Shown here piece by piece: positions 12,619 through 21,616 of a stretch of 64,000 nt of DNA. This stretch comes from Bombilactobacillus mellifer. Its GTDB lineage: Bacteria > Bacillota > Bacilli > Lactobacillales > Lactobacillaceae. The stretch lies in the NCBI RefSeq assembly GCF_000970795.1, contig NZ_KQ034028.1, positions 1 through 64,000 on the forward strand, in the 5' to 3' direction. Each line of letters starts with the position of its first letter. The first letter of the stretch is position 1. The notes below the pieces were generated by a model. The model was not told the DNA's origin. It saw only the letters and a program-made list of their open reading frames with translations, and did not search any database. A program made the position numbers and the translations under genes.

Positions 12619-14382
12619 ATGTTTAATCTATTAATTTTATTGACTGAGCGTTTAGGACTTATTATGATTTTGGCTTTTTTGCTGGTCAATATGCGCTTTT
12701 TCCGGAATTTAATTAAGCAGCGCACCAAAAAATCACAAATCTGGCTCACAATCATTTTTTCGCTCTTTGTTATTTTAGCTAATCTCACGGGTGTCGAAAT
12801 TACTAATTCGCATGAAGTCTTTATGCCGGCATTAATTACTAGTTTGACCCAGGCGGATTCCATTGCGAATACGCGTACCTTAGTTATTACAACAGCCAGC
12901 TTGACTGCCGGACCTTATGTGGGGATGATAGTCGGCCTTGTTGGAGGATTGCACCGGGTTCTTTTCAGTAATTTTTCGGACTATTTTTATATTTTTAGTT
13001 CGATTATTATTGGCTTAGTGATTGGTAAAATCAGCGATCATGTAAAGCAGGGCAATTTATATCCCTCTAATGGGTGGGTGATTTTATTAGGGATCACTGC
13101 GGACTTGATTCAAATGGGTTTTATTGACCTATTTCGCGGTTTTGCCTTAGTACGTTTGATTTTTTGGCCGATGGTGATTTTAAATACCATTGGAACTTTT
13201 TTATTTGTCGAAATTTTAAAAACTTACATGTCCAATGAACAGCAATTACGGGCAGTTCAAACCAAAGATGTTTTAGAATTGGCTAATAAAACTTTGCCTT
13301 ACTTTCGCCAAGGCTTAGATATGGATTCCGCGCATCATGTATGTAAAATCATCAAAAACTACACTAATTTTGATGCAGTAGGTTTAACAGATCAGGTAAA
13401 TGTCTTAGCACATGTTGGTGCAGGCAGTGACCATCATATTGCCGGAGAACCGATTTTAACCGATTTATCCAAGTCAGTGATTACTACAGGTCAACGGCGC
13501 ATCGTTTATTCAGCCACGGCCATTGGTTGCCCTCAACCTCATTGTCCTTTAGCAGCGGCGATGGTGGTCCCGCTGGAAGTCAATCATCAAACCATGGGGG
13601 CTTTAAAGGTCTACTTTACCGATGCCCGCAAGCTCACGGTGGTGGAAGAAAATCTCGTCACGGGACTGCAAAATATTTTCTCGGGTCAGTTAGCGATGGG
13701 GTTGGCAGAAGAGCAAGCTAGTCTGGTCACGGAGGCCCAAATTAAAGAATTACAAGTTCAAATTAATCCCCATTTCTTTTTCAATGCGATTAATACCATC
13801 TTAGCGCTGATCCGGATTAATCCGGATAAAGCTCGTCACGCTTTAATGCAACTGAGTATTTTCTTTCGCTCGAGTTTACAAAATGGGCAAGCGACCCAAA
13901 TTACTTTGCAAGCAGAAAAACAACATGTGGATGCTTATATGGATATTGAGGAGTTGCGCTTTCCAAACAGATTTATTTTAACTTATGATCTGCAAATCAA
14001 TGATCAAGTCTTGGTGCCCTCATTTTGTCTACAGATCTTCGTGGAAAATGCGATTAAGCATGCTTTTAAAAAAACGAACCAACCGGGTCATATTAAAATT
14101 TCGGCACGGCCCGTAGCGGATAATCAAGTCCAGATTCAAGTACAAGATGATGGTTGCGGAATGGACGCACAGTTATGTCAACAATTGGGCCAGCAGCCTA
14201 TTAATGAAACAAACGGGACAGGGACGGCTTTGTATAATTTAAATTGCCGTTTACGTAATCTTTATGGCAATCAAAGTACCTTACAAGTGCAATCCAATTC
14301 TGCGGGTAGTACGTTTACCATCGTTTGTCCCATTCAAATTGTGAAGGAGGCCCAACCCTATGCAGATTCTCATCGTGGATGA
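12619..14382 (+). CDS. lytS: LytS-type sensor histidine kinase
   Basis: LytS senses membrane-potential or envelope change and phosphorylates LytR to control the lrgAB murein-hydrolase modulators. The 587-residue protein starts with a 5TMR-LYT membrane domain (about 1-195), followed by a GAF-like domain (about 220-365). The kinase part has the phospho-acceptor His385 in INPHFFFNAIN. A HATPase domain carries FVENAIKHAF, DDGCGMD and a glycine-rich GTGTALYN box. The 3' end overlaps the response regulator gene by 23 bases, which indicates translational coupling. It is inserted between rplI and dnaB, genes that lie closer together in many relatives. Confidence 0.94.
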   Translation: MFNLLILLTERLGLIMILAFLLVNMRFFRNLIKQRTKKSQIWLTIIFSLFVILANLTGVEITNSHEVFMPALITSLTQADSIANTRTLVITTASLTAGPYVGMIVGLVGGLHRVLFSNFSDYFYIFSSIIIGLVIGKISDHVKQGNLYPSNGWVILLGITADLIQMGFIDLFRGFALVRLIFWPMVILNTIGTFLFVEILKTYMSNEQQLRAVQTKDVLELANKTLPYFRQGLDMDSAHHVCKIIKNYTNFDAVGLTDQVNVLAHVGAGSDHHIAGEPILTDLSKSVITTGQRRIVYSATAIGCPQPHCPLAAAMVVPLEVNHQTMGALKVYFTDARKLTVVEENLVTGLQNIFSGQLAMGLAEEQASLVTEAQIKELQVQINPHFFFNAINTILALIRINPDKARHALMQLSIFFRSSLQNGQATQITLQAEKQHVDAYMDIEELRFPNRFILTYDLQINDQVLVPSFCLQIFVENAIKHAFKKTNQPGHIKISARPVADNQVQIQVQDDGCGMDAQLCQQLGQQPINETNGTGTALYNLNCRLRNLYGNQSTLQVQSNSAGSTFTIVCPIQIVKEAQPYADSHRG

Positions 14383-15088
14383 TGAACCGTTGGCACGCTC
14401 AGAATTACAGTACTTAATCGAACGGAGTTCCGCGTTAGCGAATCAACATGTCCAATTAGAACAAAGTGCCAGCATCAAACAGGCCTTGGAATTATTGCTG
14501 CAGAAAAAAAGTGAAATTATTTTTTTAGACATTTCTTTAAATGAAGAATGCGGTTTTGAACTGGCGCACCAATTACAGCAATTAGCCTATACGCCAGCGA
14601 TTATTTTTGCTACCGCTTATGATCAATATGCGTTAGAGGCCTTTAATGTTGATGCTGTCGATTATATTTTGAAACCCTTCGAACAAGCGCGGGTGGATCA
14701 AGCTTTACTGAAAGCCTTAGCCTTTTTAAAATTACAACTAGTGGCGACCACGACGCATTCCGATTTATTAAGTATTGAATTAAGTGATCGCAGTGTGGTG
14801 GTCAAGAAGCAGACAATTATTGCTGCAACGGTTAACAATGGTAATTTAACGATTGCGGTGCCGCAAAAGAGCTATCAAACCAAAAAAACTTTGCATTGGC
14901 TCAAGCAGCAATTAATCAATTATCCGCAGTTTATGCAGGTGCATCGCAGTGCTTTAATCAATTTGGAAGAGATTGTTGAGGTTCAACCCTGGTTTAATCA
15001 AACGGTGTTATTAATCATGAGCAATCATCTAAAAATCCCCGTCGGCCGATCCTATCAAGCCCAATTAAATCAACGGCTGGGACTTTAA
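14360..15088 (+). CDS. lytR: LytTR-family response regulator LytR
   Basis: This is the DNA-binding partner of the upstream LytS-type kinase. The 242-residue protein has a receiver domain (about 1-120) with the acidic pocket DDE near 7-9, the phospho-acceptor Asp57 in IIFLDIS and a conserved Lys in ILKPF. The C-terminal LytTR domain (about 140-242) contains the FMQVHRSALIN motif that contacts DNA. It starts inside the lytS 3' end after GAAGGAGG. LytTR regulators bind two direct repeats on one DNA face, and such a repeat pair lies just upstream of lrgA. Confidence 0.94.
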   Translation: MQILIVDDEPLARSELQYLIERSSALANQHVQLEQSASIKQALELLLQKKSEIIFLDISLNEECGFELAHQLQQLAYTPAIIFATAYDQYALEAFNVDAVDYILKPFEQARVDQALLKALAFLKLQLVATTTHSDLLSIELSDRSVVVKKQTIIAATVNNGNLTIAVPQKSYQTKKTLHWLKQQLINYPQFMQVHRSALINLEEIVEVQPWFNQTVLLIMSNHLKIPVGRSYQAQLNQRLGL

Positions 15089-15119
15089 AAACAGACAGCA
15101 GGGGCTTTTTTAAAGGACG

Positions 15120-15157
15120 ATTTTAAGCACTTCAGCTTCCATTTTAAGTAATTCAGC
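15120..15157 (+). promoter_or_regulatory. LytTR-type direct-repeat operator upstream of lrgA
   Basis: ATTTTAAGCACTTCAGC (15120-15136) is repeated as ATTTTAAGTAATTCAGC (15141-15157), with 15 of 17 positions equal and a period of 21 bases. This spacing is what known LytTR-domain regulators require. The repeats lie about 75 bases upstream of lrgA, before a TATGCT -10-like hexamer near 15190. Confidence 0.7.
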
Positions 15158-15230
15158 GACTGGTGGGAATATTTCTCAACTTTTCTTTTATGCTAAAAGC
15201 GTATTCAGAGAAAGAAGAGGAATAAATGAG

Positions 15231-15680
15231 ATGAAAACACCACAAACTGATAAAAAATCCGCACCGATACTATTTCAAATGATGATTTATGCTGTAATTC
15301 TTTTTGTTGCACAGCTGATTTCGCAAACTTTGCCACCAGCTTTTCCGATCCCCACGCCGGTGATTGGGTTAGTGTTATTGTATCTCTTGTTAACTTGTCG
15401 CATTATTAAAATTGAGTGGGTGGATTCCTTAGCCAACACATTAATTGGCCTAATTGCTTTTTTGTTTGTACCTTCCGGCATTTCTTTAACGGCTAATTTA
15501 AAAATCATGCAAACGGAAGGTTTAAAATTAGTCTTTGTTATTATTTTGTCGACGATTATTCTTTTAGTAGTGACAGCTTATACTGCGCGGGCTTTATTGT
15601 GGTTGAAATCCAAATTGCAGGCACCAGCAAAACCTGTTAAATCGGTCACTTGGAAACAACAAAATGGAGGTCTGCAATAA
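15231..15680 (+). CDS. lrgA: Holin-like antiholin/murein hydrolase regulator LrgA
   Basis: LrgA is a small holin-like membrane protein that, with LrgB, modulates murein hydrolase activity and, in some species, pyruvate uptake. The 149-residue product has a basic N-terminus, four predicted membrane helices (about 16-33, 42-57, 69-85 and 96-120) with the conserved PTPVIGL segment, and a polar tail. It follows the LytTR operator and has an AAGAGGA ribosome binding site. Its stop overlaps the lrgB start. Confidence 0.92.
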   Translation: MKTPQTDKKSAPILFQMMIYAVILFVAQLISQTLPPAFPIPTPVIGLVLLYLLLTCRIIKIEWVDSLANTLIGLIAFLFVPSGISLTANLKIMQTEGLKLVFVIILSTIILLVVTAYTARALLWLKSKLQAPAKPVKSVTWKQQNGGLQ

Positions 15681-16408
15681 TGATGGCATACTTAACGAAT
15701 CCACTGTTTGGCGTCGCCTTATCGTTAGTTTTATTTATCATCGGGCAAGGTCTTTTTAAAATATCCAAGGGCTTTTTCTTATTTCAACCCCTCTTTTTTG
15801 CCATGGTAACCGGCATTTTAGTGTTGGTTGTAATGGCCCATGGCTTCAATATGAGCCCGGCAGCCTTTTATACTAAGGCTTATAAACCGGGGGGAGATTT
15901 GATTTTTTGGTTTTTAACGCCGGCCACGATCGCGTTTGCCGTGCCGCTGTATCAACGTAATGATGTGATCAAGCAGAATTGGGCTATTATTTTATTTAGT
16001 CTATTAATTGGAACGCTGGTTTCACTCTTTATTATTACGGGTCTGGCTAAATTCATCGGTTTAAGTCGTGTAGGGGTAGCTTCGATGTTGAGTCAATCAG
16101 CCACCACGGCGATTGCCTTACCGTTATCCACGGCTGTCGGGGGTAATGCCGCGGTCACGGCAATGGCCTGCATTTTAAATGCCGTTTTGATTTATGCTTT
16201 GGGCAATCAATTTGTGAAATGGTTCCAATTAAGTAAAGATCCGTTAGGAACGGGGTTAGGCTTAGGTACGGCCGGACATACAGTAGGCTCCGCCTTTGCT
16301 TTAAAATTAGGTTCCGTACAAGGGGCCATGGCCGCAGTTGCGGTAGTGATTATCGGCTTGGTCGATAATTTAGTTGTACCGCTTTTTGCCAAAATAATGG
16401 GACTTTAA
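15680..16408 (+). CDS. lrgB: LrgB family membrane protein
   Basis: LrgB works with LrgA in control of autolysis. The 242-residue protein is very hydrophobic with about seven membrane helices and carries the family segments SVTTAIALPLS-like (QSATTAIALPLS) and GTAGHTVGSAFA. An upstream in-frame ATG at 15650 exists inside lrgA, but GGAGG at 15666-15670 fits the ATG at 15680, which shares one base with the lrgA stop. A terminator follows the gene. Confidence 0.93.
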   Translation: MMAYLTNPLFGVALSLVLFIIGQGLFKISKGFFLFQPLFFAMVTGILVLVVMAHGFNMSPAAFYTKAYKPGGDLIFWFLTPATIAFAVPLYQRNDVIKQNWAIILFSLLIGTLVSLFIITGLAKFIGLSRVGVASMLSQSATTAIALPLSTAVGGNAAVTAMACILNAVLIYALGNQFVKWFQLSKDPLGTGLGLGTAGHTVGSAFALKLGSVQGAMAAVAVVIIGLVDNLVVPLFAKIMGL

Positions 16409-16432
16409 AAGCACAAGTTTTTAGTATATATT

Positions 16433-16461
16433 AAAAAAATAGCGGAAGGGCTGTTTTTTTT
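16433..16461 (+). terminator. Intrinsic terminator after lrgB
   Basis: AAAAAATAGC pairs with GCTGTTTTTT, including one G-U pair, around a 6-base loop. It ends in T residues. Confidence 0.75.
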
Positions 16462-16522
16462 ATTGTTCTCAAATTAATGATGTTAGAATGGTCAGTAGCG
16501 TAATTGGTTGGAGGATACTAGG

Positions 16523-17905
16523 ATGAATAATGAGGTTATTCAGCGCATACCACCGAATAATAAGGAAGCGGAACAAGCTGTTTTAGGGTCGATTCTGTTA
16601 CGTCCCACGACAATCGTAGAAGCCATGGAATATTTGGTTCCAAAAGCCTTTTACCAGCATGCCCATCAATTAATCTTTAGTGCCATGATAGAATTAAATG
16701 AACAAGATACAGCAATTGATGTAGTCACCGTCAAAAATATCCTGACTGATAAAAACCAGTTAGATGATATTGGCGGTGTCAGTTATTTAGGCGAATTAGC
16801 CACCGCGGTACCGACAGCGGCTAATATCGTTTATTATGCGCAAATTGTCGCAGAAAAAGCACTGTTACGGCGTTTGATTAATACCGCTACCGACATTGTC
16901 AAGCAAGGCTATGACGCCCCTGATGGGGATGTGAGCGCGGTTTTAGATGCTGCGGAACGCGCTATTATGAATGTTGGTGAGGATCAAAATCATAGTGGCT
17001 TTCAAAAGATTGCCGAAGTTTTAAATACGACAATTGAAAATATTGATCGGTTAGCCCAAGAAGACTCAACCGTGACTGGTTTAGAGACTGGTTATCCCGA
17101 ACTGGATCAAGTGACAGCGGGGTTGCATGCAGATGAATTAATTATTTTAGCGGCGCGACCTGGTGTCGGCAAAACGGCTTTTGCGCTCAATGTAGCTGAA
17201 AATGTGGCCATTCATAATCCGACCACAGTAGCGATCTTTAGTTTAGAAATGGGAGCAGAGCAATTAGCAAGTCGTTTACTGTGTGCAAAAGGCAATGTCG
17301 ATGCGAATCATTTACGGACGGGGAATTTAAACGAAGAAGAGTGGCAAAATTTAATTGTGGCCATGGGCATTTTGTCTAAAACTTCTATCTATATTGACGA
17401 TACTCCGGGGATTAAAATGGCCGAAATTCGGGCGCAATGCCGACGTTTAGCCAAGGAAACCGGCAATCTCGGGCTGGTCATCGTGGATTATTTGCAATTA
17501 ATTGAAGGCAGCGGTCAAGAAAATCGCCAGCAAGAAGTATCAACCATTTCGCGGCAGTTAAAAAAACTCGCCAAAGAATTGCATGTTCCTGTGATTGCTT
17601 TGTCGCAGTTATCGCGGGGAGTAGAACAACGCCAAGATAAGCGTCCGGTTTTATCAGATATTCGTGAATCCGGCTCCATTGAACAAGATGCGGATGTGGT
17701 AGCCTTTTTGTATCGCGAAGATTATTACAATAATGAAGCCAGTGACAGTGAGGAACCTGCCAATGATCAGGATCAAAATGTAGGAGAAGTAGAAGTGATT
17801 ATCGGAAAAAATCGCTCAGGTCCGCGGGGCACCGTTAAATTATTATTTGTCAAATCCTATAATAAATTTGCGGCGCTATCACCTTTACCGGAACCAACTA
17901 GTTAA
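16523..17905 (+). CDS. dnaB: Replicative DNA helicase DnaB
   Basis: This is the hexameric helicase that unwinds DNA ahead of the fork (called DnaC in Bacillus subtilis). The 460-residue product has an N-terminal primase-binding domain (PPNNKEAEQAVLGS start) and a RecA-like C-terminal domain. The motor has Walker A ARPGVGKTAF, Walker B VIVDYLQLI and the SDIRESGSIEQDADVV segment with the arginine finger region. GGAGG at 16510-16514 fits the ATG at 16523; an in-frame ATG at 16508 precedes it. There is no sign of an intein. Confidence 0.98.
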   Translation: MNNEVIQRIPPNNKEAEQAVLGSILLRPTTIVEAMEYLVPKAFYQHAHQLIFSAMIELNEQDTAIDVVTVKNILTDKNQLDDIGGVSYLGELATAVPTAANIVYYAQIVAEKALLRRLINTATDIVKQGYDAPDGDVSAVLDAAERAIMNVGEDQNHSGFQKIAEVLNTTIENIDRLAQEDSTVTGLETGYPELDQVTAGLHADELIILAARPGVGKTAFALNVAENVAIHNPTTVAIFSLEMGAEQLASRLLCAKGNVDANHLRTGNLNEEEWQNLIVAMGILSKTSIYIDDTPGIKMAEIRAQCRRLAKETGNLGLVIVDYLQLIEGSGQENRQQEVSTISRQLKKLAKELHVPVIALSQLSRGVEQRQDKRPVLSDIRESGSIEQDADVVAFLYREDYYNNEASDSEEPANDQDQNVGEVEVIIGKNRSGPRGTVKLLFVKSYNKFAALSPLPEPTS

Positions 17906-18017
17906 GCAGATATGTTCTGAGCAGCAGAGATTATTTTGGGCTTTGCTATTAAGAAGGAGGATTGCTAAACTAGAGATAGATTTCTTAGAAAAATTGAATT
18001 TAAGGGATGATTAGTGA

Positions 18018-19304
18018 ATGACGGGTGTTGTTGTAGTTGGAATGCAATGGGGCGACGAAGGTAAGGGTAAAATTACCGACTTTTTAAGTAAAGGTACAGA
18101 TGTTGTGGCACGTTATCAAGGTGGTGACAATGCCGGACATACGATTGAAGTAAAAGATCGGGAGTATAAAATGCGTTTAGTTCCTTCCGGTATTTTATAT
18201 TCAGATAAATTAACCCTAATTGGCAATGGCGTGGTAGTGAATCCTAAGTCTTTAGTTGAAGAAATTACTAATTTAAAAGCACAAGGTTTGAGTTTCGCTA
18301 ATTTTAAAATTTCCAATCGGGCTCACTTAATTTTGCCTTATCATATTAAATTGGATGGATTACAAGAGCAAAGTAAAGGCAGTGCGAAGATTGGCACGAC
18401 AAATCGCGGGATCGGTCCAGCTTATATGGATAAAGCTGCGCGCGTGGGAATTCGCATGGCTGACTTATTAGAAAAAGATACTTTTGCTGCTAAATTAAAA
18501 GCTAATTTGGAACTGAAGAATCGCCAGTTCACCGCAGTCTATCACAGCACGCCGCTAGACTTTGATGATCTGTTTGAAGAGTATTATCAATATGGACAAG
18601 AATTAAAGCCTTATGTAGTGGATACAGCAAAACTTTTAAATGACCAATTAGCTGCTGGCAAAAATGTTTTGTTTGAAGGTGCCCAAGGAATTATGTTGGA
18701 CATTGATCATGGAACTTATCCGTTTGTGACTTCGTCTAATCCTGCTGGTGGCTACACCGCCGGGGTGGGTGTGGGACCTACTCAAATCCAACGAGTTGTC
18801 GGGGTAGCTAAAGCTTATACTTCGCGGGTTGGCGATGGTCCATTTCCTACTGAGTTAACAGATGCTACCGGAGATTTTATTCGGGATGCCGGTCATGAAT
18901 ATGGCGTAGTTACAAAACGTCCCCGTCGGATAGGCTGGTTGGATGCAGTAGTTTTGCAACATGCTCAACGCGTAGCCGGGGTTAGTGATTTAGCATTAAA
19001 CTGTATTGATGTGTTAAGTGGTTTATCAGAAGTCAAGATTTGTCGGGGCTATCAATTGCCTAATGGTCAAATTATTGATGAATATCCCGCTAGTTTAAAA
19101 ATTTTAGATCAATGTCAGCCTGTTTATGAGACCTTACCGGGCTGGCAAGAAGATATCCGGGGAGTTACCGATATGCAAGCTTGGCCGCAGGCTGCCCGTG
19201 ATTATGTGGCGAAAGTCCAGGAATTAACAGGATTGAATATATTAAGTGTTTCTGTAGGTCCCAACCGTGCGGAAACGATTGTTTTAGATGATGCGTGGCA
19301 TTAA
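18018..19304 (+). CDS. purA: Adenylosuccinate synthetase
   Basis: PurA converts IMP and aspartate to adenylosuccinate with GTP, the first step towards AMP. The 428-residue protein has the full family length, with the active-site [11 protein letters not shown] loop (Asp and Lys catalytic), [18 protein letters not shown] and GVGVGPT motifs, and a C-terminal NILSVSVGP nucleotide-base site. Its ribosome binding site AAGGGA lies at 18001-18006, rather far from the ATG. A separate strong Shine-Dalgarno-like AAGAAGGAGG at 17951-17960 has no matching long reading frame. A terminator follows. Confidence 0.98.
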   Translation: MTGVVVVGMQWGDEGKGKITDFLSKGTDVVARYQGGDNAGHTIEVKDREYKMRLVPSGILYSDKLTLIGNGVVVNPKSLVEEITNLKAQGLSFANFKISNRAHLILPYHIKLDGLQEQSKGSAKIGTTNRGIGPAYMDKAARVGIRMADLLEKDTFAAKLKANLELKNRQFTAVYHSTPLDFDDLFEEYYQYGQELKPYVVDTAKLLNDQLAAGKNVLFEGAQGIMLDIDHGTYPFVTSSNPAGGYTAGVGVGPTQIQRVVGVAKAYTSRVGDGPFPTELTDATGDFIRDAGHEYGVVTKRPRRIGWLDAVVLQHAQRVAGVSDLALNCIDVLSGLSEVKICRGYQLPNGQIIDEYPASLKILDQCQPVYETLPGWQEDIRGVTDMQAWPQAARDYVAKVQELTGLNILSVSVGPNRAETIVLDDAWH

Positions 19305-19308
19305 AAAA

Positions 19309-19348
19309 AAGAAGTTACTTGCTGATCGGGCAAGTAGCTCTTTTTTTT
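19309..19348. terminator. Terminator shared by purA and the converging gene
   Basis: AGTTACTTGC pairs with GCAAGTAGCT (one G-U pair) around a short loop. It is flanked by A residues on the left and T residues on the right, so it can work for purA and for the convergent minus-strand gene. Confidence 0.85.
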
Positions 19349-20267
19349 AAGCAGTGGTGGCTTGGGAGTGAATACCATTACGGAAACGGATAAAATGATT
19401 AGTATTACGATCGAAAGTCAAAGTATAAGTTAGTTTCTTTTGGCGATTAATTTGGGTGATAATAAAATTTGTTTCACGTGGAACATCGGTGATTTCATAA
19501 GCGGAAACAGCGCTATTTTTTTGATCACCCATTAAATTAAGCGCATATTGCTTGAAAGCTGCGCCACTAGCCGAATCTAGGCCAATGTTTTGGGCTAGCT
19601 GCTGATATTTGGCCAAAGGTGCGGCTTCTTGATTGTTCAGTCCCGCACTAGCAATACTCAGGTTCATCCGTTCTAAATAACCACTCACTGTGCTAATGCC
19701 GGAATTGCCCAGATGTTTAGTAAAACCAATAAATTTGGGGGGCTTATTGTTTTTGGTTTGGGTTAAGTAGGTGGCTTTTGTGAATTGGTGATGCCGATAG
19801 ATGAGCCGATAACGGTAACTGACAATTTGACGAGTATCATCGTAACGGTTAGCACTCACTACCACATAAGGATCGTGCTGATCTCGGCCAATTAAAATCG
19901 GTGTTACACTATATAAATAGCGATGGGGCTTTTTTTCAACCCGGTGGGCTAATTGTCGATTTTGTTGCGCATTTAAAAAAGTAAGCCGGTTGGTTTTAGG
20001 ATTAACTGTTTCATTAAGGTTGTTTAATTGATTCATCAAGGTTTGATAGTGTGTTGTTGGCTGTTCCTTCAATGTGACAGTTGGGGGTTGTATATTATGC
20101 TTCACCGTTTTGGGATTGACTAATAAGTCAAAGGGCAAAGTACGGGCCGTCAACCAATTGGCAGTGGCGGTCAGGATTGGTTGCCGGTTTACATAGCAAG
20201 TTAGCAGGACAAAGACTATAATAATTAACGTTATTAAACAGCCCCTAGGTTTTCGGGAAAGTTTCAT
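19347..20267 (-). CDS. Membrane-anchored extracytoplasmic protein of unknown function
   Basis: I do not recognise the family. The 306-residue product has a short basic N-terminus, one membrane helix (about 11-28, rich in Ile, Leu and Val) and a long soluble part that should lie outside the cell. No lipobox or LPxTG motif is seen. The soluble part is polar, with Asn/Gln-rich linkers and beta-type segments such as RLIYRHHQF and LTYTLTFDR. A perfect B. subtilis-type parS site lies inside the coding sequence, read as DVPRETN. It is divergent from another membrane-anchored unknown gene beside a penicillin-binding protein, so a wall-related role is a guess only. Confidence 0.8.
   Translation of the reverse strand: MKLSRKPRGCLITLIIIVFVLLTCYVNRQPILTATANWLTARTLPFDLLVNPKTVKHNIQPPTVTLKEQPTTHYQTLMNQLNNLNETVNPKTNRLTFLNAQQNRQLAHRVEKKPHRYLYSVTPILIGRDQHDPYVVVSANRYDDTRQIVSYRYRLIYRHHQFTKATYLTQTKNNKPPKFIGFTKHLGNSGISTVSGYLERMNLSIASAGLNNQEAAPLAKYQQLAQNIGLDSASGAAFKQYALNLMGDQKNSAVSAYEITDVPRETNFIITQINRQKKLTYTLTFDRNTNHFIRFRNGIHSQATTA
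19470..19485. other. parS: parS site (ParB/Spo0J binding)
   Basis: TGTTTCACGTGGAACA is the exact reverse complement of the B. subtilis parS form TGTTCCACGTGAAACA. It lies inside a coding sequence, as many parS sites do, about 19.5 kb to the right of oriC. Confidence 0.85.
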
Positions 20268-20341
20268 ATTCTACCTCGCAGATTTTGTATTATATAATAG
20301 TTGTAATAACAACGGGAAATAATTAAAGAGGATTAGTCCTA

Positions 20342-21607
20342 ATGAAACTCAAGAACCGGTTTATCCTTATTTTAAGACGCAGTGCCTACACCATAGTGAT
20401 TATTGCAATTTTTTTGCTGGTGGGTAGTGTGGTACATGTGAGCGCGAATGTAGCCACGCAAAAATTTATCAATTCGCAATATCAAAACAAGCAACAAGGA
20501 GCCCTGATAACTAATGCGCAACTAACGCGTATCCAACACTTACAAAATTGGTCCCAAAAAGATCGCTGGGCATTAGTTTTTAATCAGCGGACTCAAAAGG
20601 GCCTGACGCGATTATTATTTTTAGCCCATAATCGCCAGCAAAACGATCAGACTATTCGACGTTATTATGATGGTCGATTTTATTATGCAAATCAAGTTAA
20701 CACCACGAAGTTAGATCAAACTGATAATCGCTTACTCTTAGAGCGTAATCAAACGATCTATCAGCGTCAAAAAAATCACTTAGATCAGATTCGAATTTGG
20801 TATGATCAAACGCAAGATGCAGTAAAATTTTTGCGTCCTCTTTTGCGCACCTATCATCAGGAAACCTTGACATTGTCTTTTGAACAGGTTTCTCAAGCTA
20901 ATGCCTATTATAAACTAATTAAAAATCGACGGCTAAAACAAACTTGGCAACCGCAGGTGGCAGATTTAACCAAAACCTTTCGTCAACAACAAAAAAATCA
21001 GGATGCGACGAAACGGGCCCAAGAAAAAGCAGAACTGGCAGCTCTTAAAAATGCGCCTTTGAGTCAAAGTTATACGCCGGCCAAAGTTACTATTTTAGAT
21101 AGTTTTAAAGCAATGGATCAAGCTAGTCAGGATTTGATGAATAACCATGTTAATGCGACCAACGTGCTTTTTTATGCCTCCGCACAAAAAACTTTAACCT
21201 TAATGCAGCGCAAGGGTGATCGTTATACGGCTGCTTCAGCAGCGATGGCAGTCCAAGCTAGTTCGATTGCTAGTGGGAGTTATAAAATTGCTAAAGTAGT
21301 GACTAATCCGCCGAGCACTGCGGGAATAGTAACGCAACCAGGTCAAGATAATTTTGGGCAATATGTAGCTGATGCAACTAATATAAGTTCTGAAACGAAT
21401 ACAGAAACAGATTTTAATCAGGCACGCCCGATTTTCTGGCTCAAAAACAATCCCGCTTTTCAAACAGCGATTCTCTTTAATAATGGATCGACTTTAGGCT
21501 TTATTGTTGCAGGCAGTACATTAAATAATACAATTACCATTAGTAGTGGCGATTTATTATCACTCATTAGTTCGGTAAACGATGGCATTACCTTATATGT
21601 CAGTTAA
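20342..21607 (+). CDS. Membrane-anchored protein of unknown function upstream of PBP
   Basis: I do not recognise the family. The 421-residue product has a basic N-terminus, one membrane helix (about 15-34, TIVIIAIFLLVGSVV) and a large outer part. Residues about 45-230 are polar, rich in Gln, Lys and Arg, and partly helical. Residues about 300-421 are rich in Ser, Thr, Asn and Ala and look like extended beta structure. The ribosome binding site is AAAGAGG. The gene ends ten bases before a class A penicillin-binding protein gene, so the two are probably cotranscribed and may act together in wall synthesis. Confidence 0.82.
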   Translation: MKLKNRFILILRRSAYTIVIIAIFLLVGSVVHVSANVATQKFINSQYQNKQQGALITNAQLTRIQHLQNWSQKDRWALVFNQRTQKGLTRLLFLAHNRQQNDQTIRRYYDGRFYYANQVNTTKLDQTDNRLLLERNQTIYQRQKNHLDQIRIWYDQTQDAVKFLRPLLRTYHQETLTLSFEQVSQANAYYKLIKNRRLKQTWQPQVADLTKTFRQQQKNQDATKRAQEKAELAALKNAPLSQSYTPAKVTILDSFKAMDQASQDLMNNHVNATNVLFYASAQKTLTLMQRKGDRYTAASAAMAVQASSIASGSYKIAKVVTNPPSTAGIVTQPGQDNFGQYVADATNISSETNTETDFNQARPIFWLKNNPAFQTAILFNNGSTLGFIVAGSTLNNTITISSGDLLSLISSVNDGITLYVS

Positions 21608-21616
21608 GGAGTCAAC

